A stretch of 44,636 nucleotides of DNA from an uncultured Clostridia bacterium (GTDB lineage Bacteria; Bacillota; Clostridia; Oscillospirales; CAG-272): assembly GCA_944381075.1 (NCBI GenBank), contig CALWJT010000037.1:121879-166514 (forward strand), written 5' to 3'. Of the stretch, positions 34,327 through 42,251 are shown piece after piece. Position 1 is the first letter of the stretch. Every line of letters starts with the position of its first letter. The translations under genes and the position numbers were made by a program. The notes under the pieces are model-generated. The model saw only the letters and a program-made list of their open reading frames with translations. It ran no database searches and was not told the DNA's origin.

Positions 34327-35412
34327 ATGGAATCTCAACCGATCAGAAGACAAACGCGAACCGTTCAGGTAGGAAGCCTGAAAATAGGAGCGGCGGCTCC
34401 CATTTCAATACAATCCATGACCAATACGGATCCGCACGATGCGGAGACGACATATCGGCAGGTCAAGGCGCTGGAGGAGGCGGGCTGCGAAATTGTGCGG
34501 CTCGCCATTCCTGACCTTATCTCATGTGATACCATCTATCGTTTAAAGGAGCGGGGAATTGCGGTGCCGCTCGTGGCGGACATTCATTTTGATTACCGTA
34601 TCGCACTGGCCGCGGTAGAAGCTGGAATCGATAAGATCCGAATCAACCCCGGCAATATCGGGTCAGAGGAACATATCAGAGCCGTAGCAAAGGCGTGTCA
34701 GACGCACGGCGTCCCCATTCGGATCGGGATCAACAGCGGCTCTCTTGAAAAACATATTTTGAGAAAATATGGAGCGCCGACACCGCAGGCGTTGGCTGAA
34801 AGCGCTCTTTATCACGCGAAATTGCTCGAAAAATACGATTTTACGGATATCGTTATCTCCATCAAGTCGAGCAACGTCCTGTGTATGATCGAAGCGAACA
34901 GGATCGTCGGCGCTGCATGCGATTACCCTCTTCATCTCGGCGTTACGGAGGCGGGCAGGGGAGACATGGGACTGCTCAAGTCGGCAATCGGCATTGGAAC
35001 GCTGCTGTGCGAAGGACTGGGAGATACCGTCCGAGTATCATTAACCGACTCGCCATTGGAAGAAGTAAAAGCCGCTCAAGCGATACTAAGGACGATCGGA
35101 CTTTCCTCAAGGCCGTATATCGACATCATCTCCTGTCCTACATGCGGCAGAACCAAGATCGATCTTATTCCGATTTGTGAGGAATTGGACAAGCGGCTTC
35201 AGGGAATATCCGTGACGAAAAAATTGACGGTCGCTGTAATGGGATGTGTTGTGAACGGGCCGGGAGAAGCAGCACAGGCAGATATCGGGATCGCCGGCGC
35301 CGTCGGAGAAGCGGTTTTATTCTCTCATGGAAAAATCATCCGCCGTGTCTCAGAAAAAAATCTGGTGGACGAGCTGATTTGCGAAATCCAAAAGCTTCTG
35401 GAATCAGAATAA
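34327..35412 (+). CDS. ispG: 4-hydroxy-3-methylbut-2-enyl diphosphate synthase
   Basis: IspG is a [4Fe-4S] enzyme that reductively opens MEcPP to HMBPP, the penultimate MEP pathway step. The 361-residue product has an N-terminal TIM barrel (PISIQSMTNTDPHDAETT, ADIHFDYRIAL, KIRINPGNIG). The C-terminal cluster domain has Cys270 and Cys273 in CPTCGRTKIDL, Cys307 in GCVVNGPGEA, and the fourth ligand Glu314. An in-frame stop lies directly before the ATG, so the start is firm. The only purine-rich site (AAGGAAATGG, 34303-34312) is farther away than usual. Confidence 0.97.
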   Translation: MESQPIRRQTRTVQVGSLKIGAAAPISIQSMTNTDPHDAETTYRQVKALEEAGCEIVRLAIPDLISCDTIYRLKERGIAVPLVADIHFDYRIALAAVEAGIDKIRINPGNIGSEEHIRAVAKACQTHGVPIRIGINSGSLEKHILRKYGAPTPQALAESALYHAKLLEKYDFTDIVISIKSSNVLCMIEANRIVGAACDYPLHLGVTEAGRGDMGLLKSAIGIGTLLCEGLGDTVRVSLTDSPLEEVKAAQAILRTIGLSSRPYIDIISCPTCGRTKIDLIPICEELDKRLQGISVTKKLTVAVMGCVVNGPGEAAQADIGIAGAVGEAVLFSHGKIIRRVSEKNLVDELICEIQKLLESE

Positions 35413-35426
35413 AGGAGGCATGCCAA

Positions 35427-38400
35427 ATGGCATCCAAAACGCTGCTTGATATATTCAATCGATATTTGCCCGACGGGGAGAACCGCCGCTTGATGGAACA
35501 CGCATATTTATCGGGAAATATGCGTGTGGATAAGAATCTCCGCATGGTAGAGTTGAATTTTACGTGTGATACGCTGATACCCAAAGCAAAGCTTTACAAG
35601 CTCGAAAACGATATAAGCAAGTCATATGTCCTGCGTTCTGTAAGACTTTTTCCAATTTATCCAAGAGAACTTTTTACGGAAAGCTATTTTTCTGAAATCA
35701 TGGAGGAGGCTTATCGTACCAACATCATATCAAAAAGCTTTCTTCAAGAATACAGCGCTGTATTCCATGGGGATCGGATCACCATTGAGATCATGTTTGG
35801 AGAAGGCGGAATCGAGTTTATCGAATATAATCACGTAGGGAAAAAAATAGCCGATATCATTCGCCGGGAATTTGGCGCGGAATATGAAATTCATTTTCAA
35901 AAATCGGCTCATTATGTTCCGCGCAGTCCATCTGCGATAGCGGACGAGCTTATCAAACGGAAAACGATGCGTACCGGAGCCGCAGCGCAGAGCCTTCCGT
36001 CCCAAAATGCGGAGCTTCCCGGCTCGGCTTATGCAGGGAAACGCGCAAGCGTATACGATTCACCGAAAAAAATGTTTGTTGACGAAAACGGCAGCCTTCA
36101 CATTGGAAATTCCGTATATAATATCAGTACGCCGGAGCCTCTGCTTGGAGAACCATTTGAAATTACACCCACTCCGCTTTTTTCTTTGATAAAACCGGAA
36201 AGGAGCGCCGTTGCAGTCGGGGAAATCGTCGATATCGAAATCAAAGACCGAAAGGTAAAGGGAAAATATCCGGTCGAGTTTTCCATTACTGACTATGAGG
36301 GAAGCATGATGGCACGTGTCGCCGTCACTGAGAAAGAAGCAGAAATCTACGGCACGCTTTCTGCCGGTATGCCTGTGTCCATTTCAGGCACGCTTCGCTA
36401 TGATACCGATTTCGACGGAGAGCTTGTCATGTCTCCTGTGGCGATCGAAAAAATTCAAAAGATAGAACGAATGGACAACGCACCGGAAAAGCGAGTAGAG
36501 CTGCATCTTCATACCAATATGTCGCAGATGGATGCCATCATCCCGCCGGACGTCGCCGTCAAGACAGCGCATCGCTGGGGACATCGCGCGATAGCCATCA
36601 CGGACCACGGCAACGTACAGGGCTTTCAAGAGGCAATGAAGGCTTCTGAAAAGCTTGGAATGAAGGTCATATATGGGCTTGAGGCATACTATGTCAACGA
36701 TGAAGCAAAGGCGATTTACGGGGACAGCGGCGTAACGTTCGATGATGAATTTGTCGTTTTCGATATTGAGACGACCGGACTTTCGCCACTCAGCTGCAAG
36801 ATCACGGAGATCGGAGCGGTGCTGGTTCGGAAGGATGAGGTTCTCGCCGTATTCAATACGTTCGTCGACCCTGAGGTGCCGATCCCGCCGGAAATCACAA
36901 AGCTTACCGGGATCGACGACGAAATGGTCAAGGGTGCGCCGAAAACGGAAGAGGCGCTTTCTCAATTTCTTGATTTTATCGGAAACCGGATGCTGGTCGC
37001 ACACAATGCCTCATTTGATATCAGCTTCATCCGCAAGGCCGCGGCTGACTGCGGCCTCCCGTTTTCCAACGCTTATTTGGATACGGTATCCATGTCAAGA
37101 TTCGTCAATCCCGATTTGAAAAAGCATAAGCTGGATACGATAGCGGAATATTTCGGACTCGGCGATTTCAACCATCATAGGGCCTCTGACGATGCGGAAA
37201 TGTGCGCACGTATTTTCTATCGTATGGTGGACAAGCTGGAAAACGACGGTGTCCATACGCCGGCTGAAATGTCGGAGGCGATGTCAGACCACACGGATCC
37301 GCTAAAGCTGAATTCCTATCACATGATCTTGCTTGTGAAAAATAAAACGGGTTTGAAAAACCTGTATAAGCTGATTTCAGACAGCTACTTGAAATATTAC
37401 CGCAAGCGTCCGAGGATCCCGAAAACGGTTTTGGAGGCGCACAGGGAAGGGCTGATTATCGGTTCTGCGTGCGAAGCCGGAGAGCTGTATCGGGCCGTAT
37501 TGGAGGGAAAGCCGTGGGATGAGCTTCTGTCTCTTGCGGATTTCTACGACTATCTCGAAATTCAGCCGATCTCCAACAATCGCTTTATGGTCGCCAATCG
37601 AACGGTCGCGAACGAGGAGGAACTGCGAAAGATCAATCGCACCATCGTCAAGCTGGGCGAAGAGGCAGGAAAACCGGTCGTCGCTACGTGTGACGCGCAC
37701 TTTCTCGACCCATCGGATGAAATCTACCGAAAGATTCTCCTTGCCGGCATGAAATACGACGATGCTGACCGCGATATCGAGCTATATCTGCGTACGACAG
37801 AAGAAATGCTGGCTGAGTTCTCTTATCTCGGCGAGGAAAAAGCCTATGAGGTTGTCGTGACCAATACCAATCGGATCGCCGATCTTGTGGAGGAGGGGAT
37901 CCGTCCGTTTCCGGAAGGGACCTTTACCCCAAAAATGGAGGGTGCAGAGGAGGATTTGCGCAGAATCTGCTATGAGCGTGCGACCTCTCTCTATGGGAAT
38001 CCTCTGCCGGAGCTTGTAGAGGCCAGGCTGGAAAAAGAGCTGACATCCATCATCAAGAATGGATTTGCCGTGCTTTATATGATCGCGCAGAAGCTGGTTT
38101 ATTACAGTGAACAGCAGGGCTATCTCGTCGGCTCGCGCGGCTCGGTCGGCTCCTCCTTCGTGGCGTCCATGGCCGGAATCTCCGAGGTCAATCCGCTGCC
38201 GCCGCATTATTATTGCCCGAATTGCCAATATACCGAGTTTATTACGGACGGCTCCTATGGTTCCGGTTTCGATTTGCCGGATAAGGCTTGTCCGCGCTGC
38301 GGCGCTTCCCTAAAGGGTGACGGACACGATATCCCGTTTGAGACGTTCCTCGGCTTTTACGGAGACAAATCTCCGGATATCGATTTGAATTTTTCCGGTG

Positions 38401-39806
38401 AGGTCCAGGGCAAAGTACATAAGTACACGGAAGAGCTGTTCGGTGCGGAAAATGTATTCCGTGCGGGAACCATCGGCGGCATTGCGGATAAGACCGCATA
38501 TGGCTATGCGGCCAAATATGCGGAGGACCGCGGGCTGAATCTGAACAAAGCAGAGCTCAATCGTCTGACAAAAAAGTGTATCGGCGTCAAGCGCACGACC
38601 GGACAGCATCCGGGCGGCATTGTTGTTGTACCGAAGGAGTATGAAGTATACGACTTTTGTCCGGTCCAGCATCCGGCAGACGACCCGAATTCCGATATCG
38701 TGACAACGCATTTTACTTTTGAATATCTGCACGACACGCTCCTGAAGCTCGATGAGCTTGGACATGATGTGCCGACAAAATATAAGTACCTTGAAAAATT
38801 TTCCGGAATGAGCGTCATGGACGTCCCTATGAACGACGAATCCGTCTATGAGCTGTTTCGCTCAACCAAAACGCTCGGCGCGACACCGGACGATATTGGA
38901 TGCAGGATCGGTACGCTTGGACTTCCGGAATTCGGAACGTCGTTTGTACAGCCGGTCGTAATGGAAGCAAAACCGAAAAACTTCAACGACCTTTTACAGA
39001 TTTCCGGTCTGACGCATGGAACGGGGCTATGGCTTGGCAATGCGCAGGACCTCATCAAAAACGGCGTCTGTGACATTTCAAGAGTCGTCGGGACGCGTGA
39101 CAGCATCATGCTGGCTCTGATCCGATACGGGCTTGACAACAGTACGGCGTTCAAGATCATGGAATTTGTCCGTAAAAACAAGGCGGGAAAGCCCATCCCG
39201 GAAAACATGATCGAGGCAATGAGGGAAAAGCATGTGGACGAGTGGTATATCGAAAGCCTTACCAAAATCCGCTACATGTTTCCGAAGGCTCATGCCGCCG
39301 CTTACGTTATGAGCGCGATCCGGCTGGGCTGGTTCAAGGTCCATCAGCCGATTGTCTTTTACAGTGCTTACTTCAGCGCGGCGCCGGACGGATTTGACGG
39401 CGTTGTCGCAGCCAAGGGAAAAGCGGCGGTAAGAAAGCTTCTCGAGGAAATCAAGGCCAAGGACAAAAAAGAACGGACGCAAAAGGATGACGACACCTAC
39501 GCAGCGATGGAAATCGCGTACGAATGCTTAGGACGTGGTTATCGGTTCCTTCCGGTTGATCTTTACAAATCGGATGCAAAATTCTTTCTTCCGGAAGCCG
39601 GAGCCATCCGCCTTCCATTTGGCAGCCTTCCGGGACTTGGCGAATCCGCGGCACAAAAGCTTCAGGATGCCAGAGAGGAAGGGGAGTTTTTGTCTATCGA
39701 AGATTTAAAGCAGCGTACAGGAATTTCTAAGGCTGTCGTAGAAATTTTAGACGACTGCGGTGTTTTGGACGGTCTTTCGGAGACGAATCAGATCCGTTTG
39801 TTCTGA
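35427..39806 (+). CDS. polC: DNA polymerase III subunit alpha, Gram-positive type PolC
   Basis: PolC is the main replicase of low-GC Gram-positive bacteria. The 1459-residue product has an N-terminal domain and OB fold (about 240-345), then a PHP domain starting at His360/His362 in HLHTNMS and continuing after the exonuclease. The 3'-5' exonuclease has Asp446/Glu448 in FDIETTG and the closing HHRASDDAE. The polymerase core has SRGSVGSSFVASM, a four-cysteine zinc knuckle (YCPNC, CPRC), and catalytic Asp984/Asp986 in PDIDLNFSGE, then HPGGIVVVP and a C-terminal helix-hairpin-helix. The start is ATG 35427, eight bases after AAAGGAGG. A 61-codon upstream extension overlaps ispG and is rejected. 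A second replicase, DnaE, must be elsewhere. Confidence 0.98.
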   Translation: MASKTLLDIFNRYLPDGENRRLMEHAYLSGNMRVDKNLRMVELNFTCDTLIPKAKLYKLENDISKSYVLRSVRLFPIYPRELFTESYFSEIMEEAYRTNIISKSFLQEYSAVFHGDRITIEIMFGEGGIEFIEYNHVGKKIADIIRREFGAEYEIHFQKSAHYVPRSPSAIADELIKRKTMRTGAAAQSLPSQNAELPGSAYAGKRASVYDSPKKMFVDENGSLHIGNSVYNISTPEPLLGEPFEITPTPLFSLIKPERSAVAVGEIVDIEIKDRKVKGKYPVEFSITDYEGSMMARVAVTEKEAEIYGTLSAGMPVSISGTLRYDTDFDGELVMSPVAIEKIQKIERMDNAPEKRVELHLHTNMSQMDAIIPPDVAVKTAHRWGHRAIAITDHGNVQGFQEAMKASEKLGMKVIYGLEAYYVNDEAKAIYGDSGVTFDDEFVVFDIETTGLSPLSCKITEIGAVLVRKDEVLAVFNTFVDPEVPIPPEITKLTGIDDEMVKGAPKTEEALSQFLDFIGNRMLVAHNASFDISFIRKAAADCGLPFSNAYLDTVSMSRFVNPDLKKHKLDTIAEYFGLGDFNHHRASDDAEMCARIFYRMVDKLENDGVHTPAEMSEAMSDHTDPLKLNSYHMILLVKNKTGLKNLYKLISDSYLKYYRKRPRIPKTVLEAHREGLIIGSACEAGELYRAVLEGKPWDELLSLADFYDYLEIQPISNNRFMVANRTVANEEELRKINRTIVKLGEEAGKPVVATCDAHFLDPSDEIYRKILLAGMKYDDADRDIELYLRTTEEMLAEFSYLGEEKAYEVVVTNTNRIADLVEEGIRPFPEGTFTPKMEGAEEDLRRICYERATSLYGNPLPELVEARLEKELTSIIKNGFAVLYMIAQKLVYYSEQQGYLVGSRGSVGSSFVASMAGISEVNPLPPHYYCPNCQYTEFITDGSYGSGFDLPDKACPRCGASLKGDGHDIPFETFLGFYGDKSPDIDLNFSGEVQGKVHKYTEELFGAENVFRAGTIGGIADKTAYGYAAKYAEDRGLNLNKAELNRLTKKCIGVKRTTGQHPGGIVVVPKEYEVYDFCPVQHPADDPNSDIVTTHFTFEYLHDTLLKLDELGHDVPTKYKYLEKFSGMSVMDVPMNDESVYELFRSTKTLGATPDDIGCRIGTLGLPEFGTSFVQPVVMEAKPKNFNDLLQISGLTHGTGLWLGNAQDLIKNGVCDISRVVGTRDSIMLALIRYGLDNSTAFKIMEFVRKNKAGKPIPENMIEAMREKHVDEWYIESLTKIRYMFPKAHAAAYVMSAIRLGWFKVHQPIVFYSAYFSAAPDGFDGVVAAKGKAAVRKLLEEIKAKDKKERTQKDDDTYAAMEIAYECLGRGYRFLPVDLYKSDAKFFLPEAGAIRLPFGSLPGLGESAAQKLQDAREEGEFLSIEDLKQRTGISKAVVEILDDCGVLDGLSETNQIRLF

Positions 39807-39883
39807 AAACGCAGAAATGATGGATTTTTATTGGATTTTTCTCAGAATTTTGCCATAAATCCTAAAATTTCTGAAAAAAAGCC

Positions 39884-39912
39884 TTGTAAATCGGCTAAAA
39901 TGATGATATACT
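39884..39912 (+). promoter_or_regulatory. Promoter of the HU gene
   Basis: -35 TTGTAA (39884-39889), 17-bp spacer, extended -10 TGA-TATACT (39904-39912). Start near 39919. The leader contains a small AGCAC/GTGCT hairpin (39929-39941). Confidence 0.65.
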
Positions 39913-39964
39913 GTTACCAGTTAAAAAAAGCACTTGGTGCTGAGTTATGAAAGGGATTTTGAAC

Positions 39965-40240
39965 ATGAATAAGACACAACTGATCGAAGCGATCGTCGCA
40001 AAAACCGGACTGAAGAAAAAAGACGCAGAGGCAGCCATTGCGGCAACCGTTGACGCCGTTTCGGAAGCGCTTGTCGCAGGGGATAAGGTTCAGATTTCCG
40101 GTCTCGGATCCTTCGAGGTGAAAACTCGAGCTGCCAGAACTGGGAGAAATCCGAAAACACAGGAAGCCATTTCGATTCCCGAGTCCAAATATCCCGCGTT
40201 TTCTGCAAGCAAGACACTGAAGGATTCTGTAAACAAATAA
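39965..40240 (+). CDS. Nucleoid protein HU
   Basis: HU is a small homodimeric DNA-bending protein that compacts the chromosome. The 91-residue product starts MNKTQLIEAIVAKTGLKKKDAEAAI and carries the beta-arm signature GLGSFEVKTRAARTGRNPKTQEAI. The ATG at 39965 gives the normal length and follows AAAGGGA. An in-frame ATG at 39947 lies before that site. HU next to the rqcP-yabP-yabQ-divIC genes is common in Clostridia, where Bacillus has yabN. Confidence 0.96.
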   Translation: MNKTQLIEAIVAKTGLKKKDAEAAIAATVDAVSEALVAGDKVQISGLGSFEVKTRAARTGRNPKTQEAISIPESKYPAFSASKTLKDSVNK

Positions 40241-40247
40241 TGGCCTG

Positions 40248-40278
40248 ACAAAGCCGCTGTGAGCGGCTTTGTTTTTCT
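40248..40278 (+). terminator. Terminator after HU
   Basis: ACAAAGCCGCT (40248-40258) and AGCGGCTTTGT (40262-40272) form a perfect 11-bp stem with loop GTG, then TTTTCTTT. The next gene starts 27 bases on, so read-through probably feeds rqcP at a lower level than HU. Confidence 0.9.
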
Positions 40279-40304
40279 TTATCAAAATCATGGGAGGACA
40301 TAAT

Positions 40305-40547
40305 ATGCGTTTGGATAAATTTTTAAAGGTATCCCGAATCATCAAAAGACGGACAGTAGCGAACAATGCCTGTGATTCCGAGCATGTTAAGGTCAACGGC
40401 AGGGATGCAAAAGCTTCCTACGACGTAAAGATTGGAGACATCATCGAGGTTTCGTTCGGGGAAAGAACCCTTCGGCTCCGAGTCAAGGATATCAAGGAGC
40501 ATACGCTGAAAAACGATGCCTCGGAGCTTTATGAGATAATAGAATAA
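40305..40547 (+). CDS. rqcP: S4-domain protein RqcP (YabO)
   Basis: RqcP binds the 50S subunit with RqcH and peptidyl-tRNA, and is needed for processive alanine tailing of stalled nascent chains in bacterial ribosome quality control. The 80-residue product is almost all S4 domain: MRLDKFLKVSRIIKRRTVANNACDSEHVKVNG then DIIEVSFGERTLRLRVKDIK. ATG 40305 follows GGGAGG (40292-40297). An in-frame extension to 40269 runs through the HU terminator and is rejected. Confidence 0.93.
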   Translation: MRLDKFLKVSRIIKRRTVANNACDSEHVKVNGRDAKASYDVKIGDIIEVSFGERTLRLRVKDIKEHTLKNDASELYEIIE

Positions 40548-40549
40548 AA

Positions 40550-40600
40550 ACATATTTTGCCGCCATTTCGCATATTTATAATCAAGAATAAAAATATGCG
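40550..40600 (+). promoter_or_regulatory. Possible sigma-E-type promoter and dyad ahead of yabP
   Basis: ACATATT (40550-40556), 14-bp spacer, CATATTTA (40571-40578) loosely resembles a mother-cell sigma-E promoter, and yabP is sigma-E controlled in Bacillus. The -10 match is only partial. CGCATATTT (40569-40577) and AAATATGCG (40592-40600) form a 9-bp dyad ending at the ribosome binding site. Confidence 0.3.
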
Positions 40601-40614
40601 AAAGGGTGATATTT

Positions 40615-40896
40615 TTGGCAGAGCTTCAAAATGAAAACAAGGACACCAGTCTCAGTCTGAAAAATCGGGAGATACTAACGCTCTCCGGAATTGAAGATGT
40701 TATCAGCTTCGATGAAATGAGCGTTTATCTTGTAACGGGAAACGGAAACCTTTTAATAGAGGGGACCGGGCTTCATATAACCACGCTGGATGTCTCCGCC
40801 GGCAATATGACGATAGAGGGCTTTATCCGTTCTATGGTTTATAATGATAAGGAAAGCGCCAAAAAGGGCGGATTTTTTGCTAAGGTCATAAAATGA
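40615..40896 (+). CDS. yabP: Sporulation protein YabP
   Basis: YabP is a small mother-cell protein required for spore development in Bacillus, where it acts in cortex or coat formation. The 93-residue product shows the family pattern LKNREILTLSGIEDVISFDEMSVYLVTGNGNLLIEGTGLHI then LDVSAGNMTIEGFI. I infer a TTG start at 40615, six bases after AAAGGGTGAT (40601-40610). The alternative GTG at 40606 lies inside that site. It overlaps yabQ by four bases. Confidence 0.9.
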   Translation: MAELQNENKDTSLSLKNREILTLSGIEDVISFDEMSVYLVTGNGNLLIEGTGLHITTLDVSAGNMTIEGFIRSMVYNDKESAKKGGFFAKVIK

Positions 40897-41558
40897 ACGA
40901 ATTTTTTTATGATTCCTATGAGCTGATTCTTATTTTTTTTCTTCCCGGCGTCTTTTTGGGGCTGGTCTATGACTTGTTCCGGATCTTAAGGATCAGCAGA
41001 ACGGCCAGCCTATCGGTCTGCGGCGCATTTTATGATAAAATTCGTCCCAGAAAGCCGCTGTTCCAGTCTCTTGCCCGTTTTTCCCGCAAGAAATCCCTTA
41101 AGACAGCCGACCGAATTCTTGTATTCATCGAAGATATTCTATTTTGGCTGATCGCTGCCGTGACCGAAATATTGATGATTTTTCATACCAACGGCGGCGA
41201 AATCCGGATCTATTGTTTACTTGCCTCGGTTATCGGTTTTATTTTATACCATATTACCTTTGGAAAACTTGTCACCTTTTTTGCAAAACAAATTGTTTTT
41301 CTGATTCGCTGCTTGCTTTATTGGCTATTGTATGCTATAATTTATCCGATTCGATTGATAGGAAAAAGCATGTATCGATTTTCTGTCTGGCTGTATGGCA
41401 AGACCATCGGACATTATTTGGCCAATAAAAAGGAGAAAAAACGCAGGGCGTACAGTGAGCAGATGAAAAGCATCATGCTGGCTGCCGCTGGATGTGGATT
41501 TTCTGTATATGGAAACAAGGAGTTCCGTTATGAAAACGAAAACGAGTACTTTTGTTAA
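40893..41558 (+). CDS. yabQ: Spore cortex biosynthesis membrane protein YabQ
   Basis: YabQ is a membrane protein needed for spore cortex formation in Bacillus. The 221-residue product has an N-terminal helix with the family core LPGVFLGLVYDLFRILRI (about 17-34). A basic loop (about 45-72) separates it from two or three further helices (about 78-98, 105-125 and 130-155). The C-terminus is basic and cytoplasmic. It starts inside the yabP stop, and its last 29 bases overlap the start of the divIC-like gene, so the three are tightly coupled. Confidence 0.88.
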   Translation: MNEFFYDSYELILIFFLPGVFLGLVYDLFRILRISRTASLSVCGAFYDKIRPRKPLFQSLARFSRKKSLKTADRILVFIEDILFWLIAAVTEILMIFHTNGGEIRIYCLLASVIGFILYHITFGKLVTFFAKQIVFLIRCLLYWLLYAIIYPIRLIGKSMYRFSVWLYGKTIGHYLANKKEKKRRAYSEQMKSIMLAAAGCGFSVYGNKEFRYENENEYFC

Positions 41559-41802
41559 AATTTCGCTCGGTATTATGGCGCTTATCCTGCTGATTTCCAT
41601 CATTTCTTTATATGTCAAGCTTGATAATTTGAAAGAAGAAAAAAATGATCTTACGGCCTTGCTGGAAGAATATCAGCAATCCATTGAAGAAATGGAATAC
41701 GATCTTTCGCTTCCCAAAGAGGATTACATAGAAAAATACGCAAGGGAAGTGCTGGGATACCACAAAAGCGGAGAGCTGGTTTTTCTTGACGAAAGCGACT
41801 AA
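41530..41802 (+). CDS. divIC: DivIC/FtsB-family division protein
   Basis: DivIC (FtsB in Gram-negatives) is a bitopic protein of the divisome core with FtsL and DivIB. The 90-residue product has a short basic cytoplasmic tail, one membrane helix (about 10-31) and an extracellular coiled coil (LYVKLDNLKEEKNDLTALLEEYQQSIEEMEYDL). It ends with the family motif EDYIEKYAREVLGYHKSGELVF. ATG 41530 follows AAGGAG (41518-41523), inside yabQ. An upstream in-frame start at 41494 is rejected. Confidence 0.9.
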   Translation: MKTKTSTFVKISLGIMALILLISIISLYVKLDNLKEEKNDLTALLEEYQQSIEEMEYDLSLPKEDYIEKYAREVLGYHKSGELVFLDESD

Positions 41803-41826
41803 ATAGGGATTTGCCTGCTCGCATGC

Positions 41827-41866
41827 TTGACAATAAAATGGATGCGTGTTATAATAAAATCGCATC
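41827..41866 (+). promoter_or_regulatory. Near-perfect extended -10 promoter with flanking dyad
   Basis: TTGACA (41827-41832), 17-bp spacer, TGT-TATAAT (41847-41855). GATGCG (41841-41846) and CGCATC (41861-41866) form a 6-bp dyad centred close to the -10, where a repressor could occlude RNA polymerase. Confidence 0.8.
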
Positions 41867-41898
41867 TAAGCAGATAAAATGGGAAAGGTATGATTAAA

Positions 41899-42195
41899 AT
41901 GAGCGAAAAGTTACCGTTGGAGGGAAAATATTTAGTCTATAAGGGAAAGCCGCTCGTCAGAGAAAAGAATGTCATTTGCTATGGGGATATGACGGATAAA
42001 TGCTACCTTTTTATGATGATTTTAACAAACAAAACCGTGGGAGAGACAGAGGTTCCCGACAACATCTTAGTGCAGGTATTGACAACTGGCGACAATCCGA
42101 AGATTATCAAGCAGGGAAATAAAACCGGTCTCTATGATGCTTTTGATATCGGAACCATATGGCTTGAAAGGGCACTTTCCGACCCTTCCATATAA
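41899..42195 (+). CDS. Small conserved-looking protein of unknown function
   Basis: I do not recognise a named family. The 98-residue product is soluble, with no signal peptide or membrane helix, and reads like a compact beta-rich domain (KYLVYKGKPLVREKNVICYGDMTDKCYLFMMILTNK). It has two cysteines and ends in an acidic helix. The ATG at 41899 lies ten bases after GGGAAAGG (41881-41888). An ATG at 41890 is only one base from that site. It sits between a very strong promoter and a strong terminator, so it is probably a single-gene transcript that can be made at high level. Confidence 0.8.
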   Translation: MSEKLPLEGKYLVYKGKPLVREKNVICYGDMTDKCYLFMMILTNKTVGETEVPDNILVQVLTTGDNPKIIKQGNKTGLYDAFDIGTIWLERALSDPSI

Positions 42196-42224
42196 AAATC
42201 AGACGGGGCCCCGTCTGATTTTTT
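42194..42224 (+). terminator. Strong terminator after the small protein
   Basis: AATCAGACGG and CCGTCTGATT pair perfectly around a GGCC loop, with A residues before and TTTT after. It separates the small gene from the lyase-like gene 27 bases on. Confidence 0.9.
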
Positions 42225-42251
42225 CATCCTATAAGAAAGGAAAAAATAAAA

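Noticed and set aside
39842-39873. Imperfect hairpin TCAGAATTTT/AAAATTTCTGA as polC terminator
   Set aside because: The stem is all weak pairs with a bulge, and it is followed by A residues rather than T residues on the plus strand.
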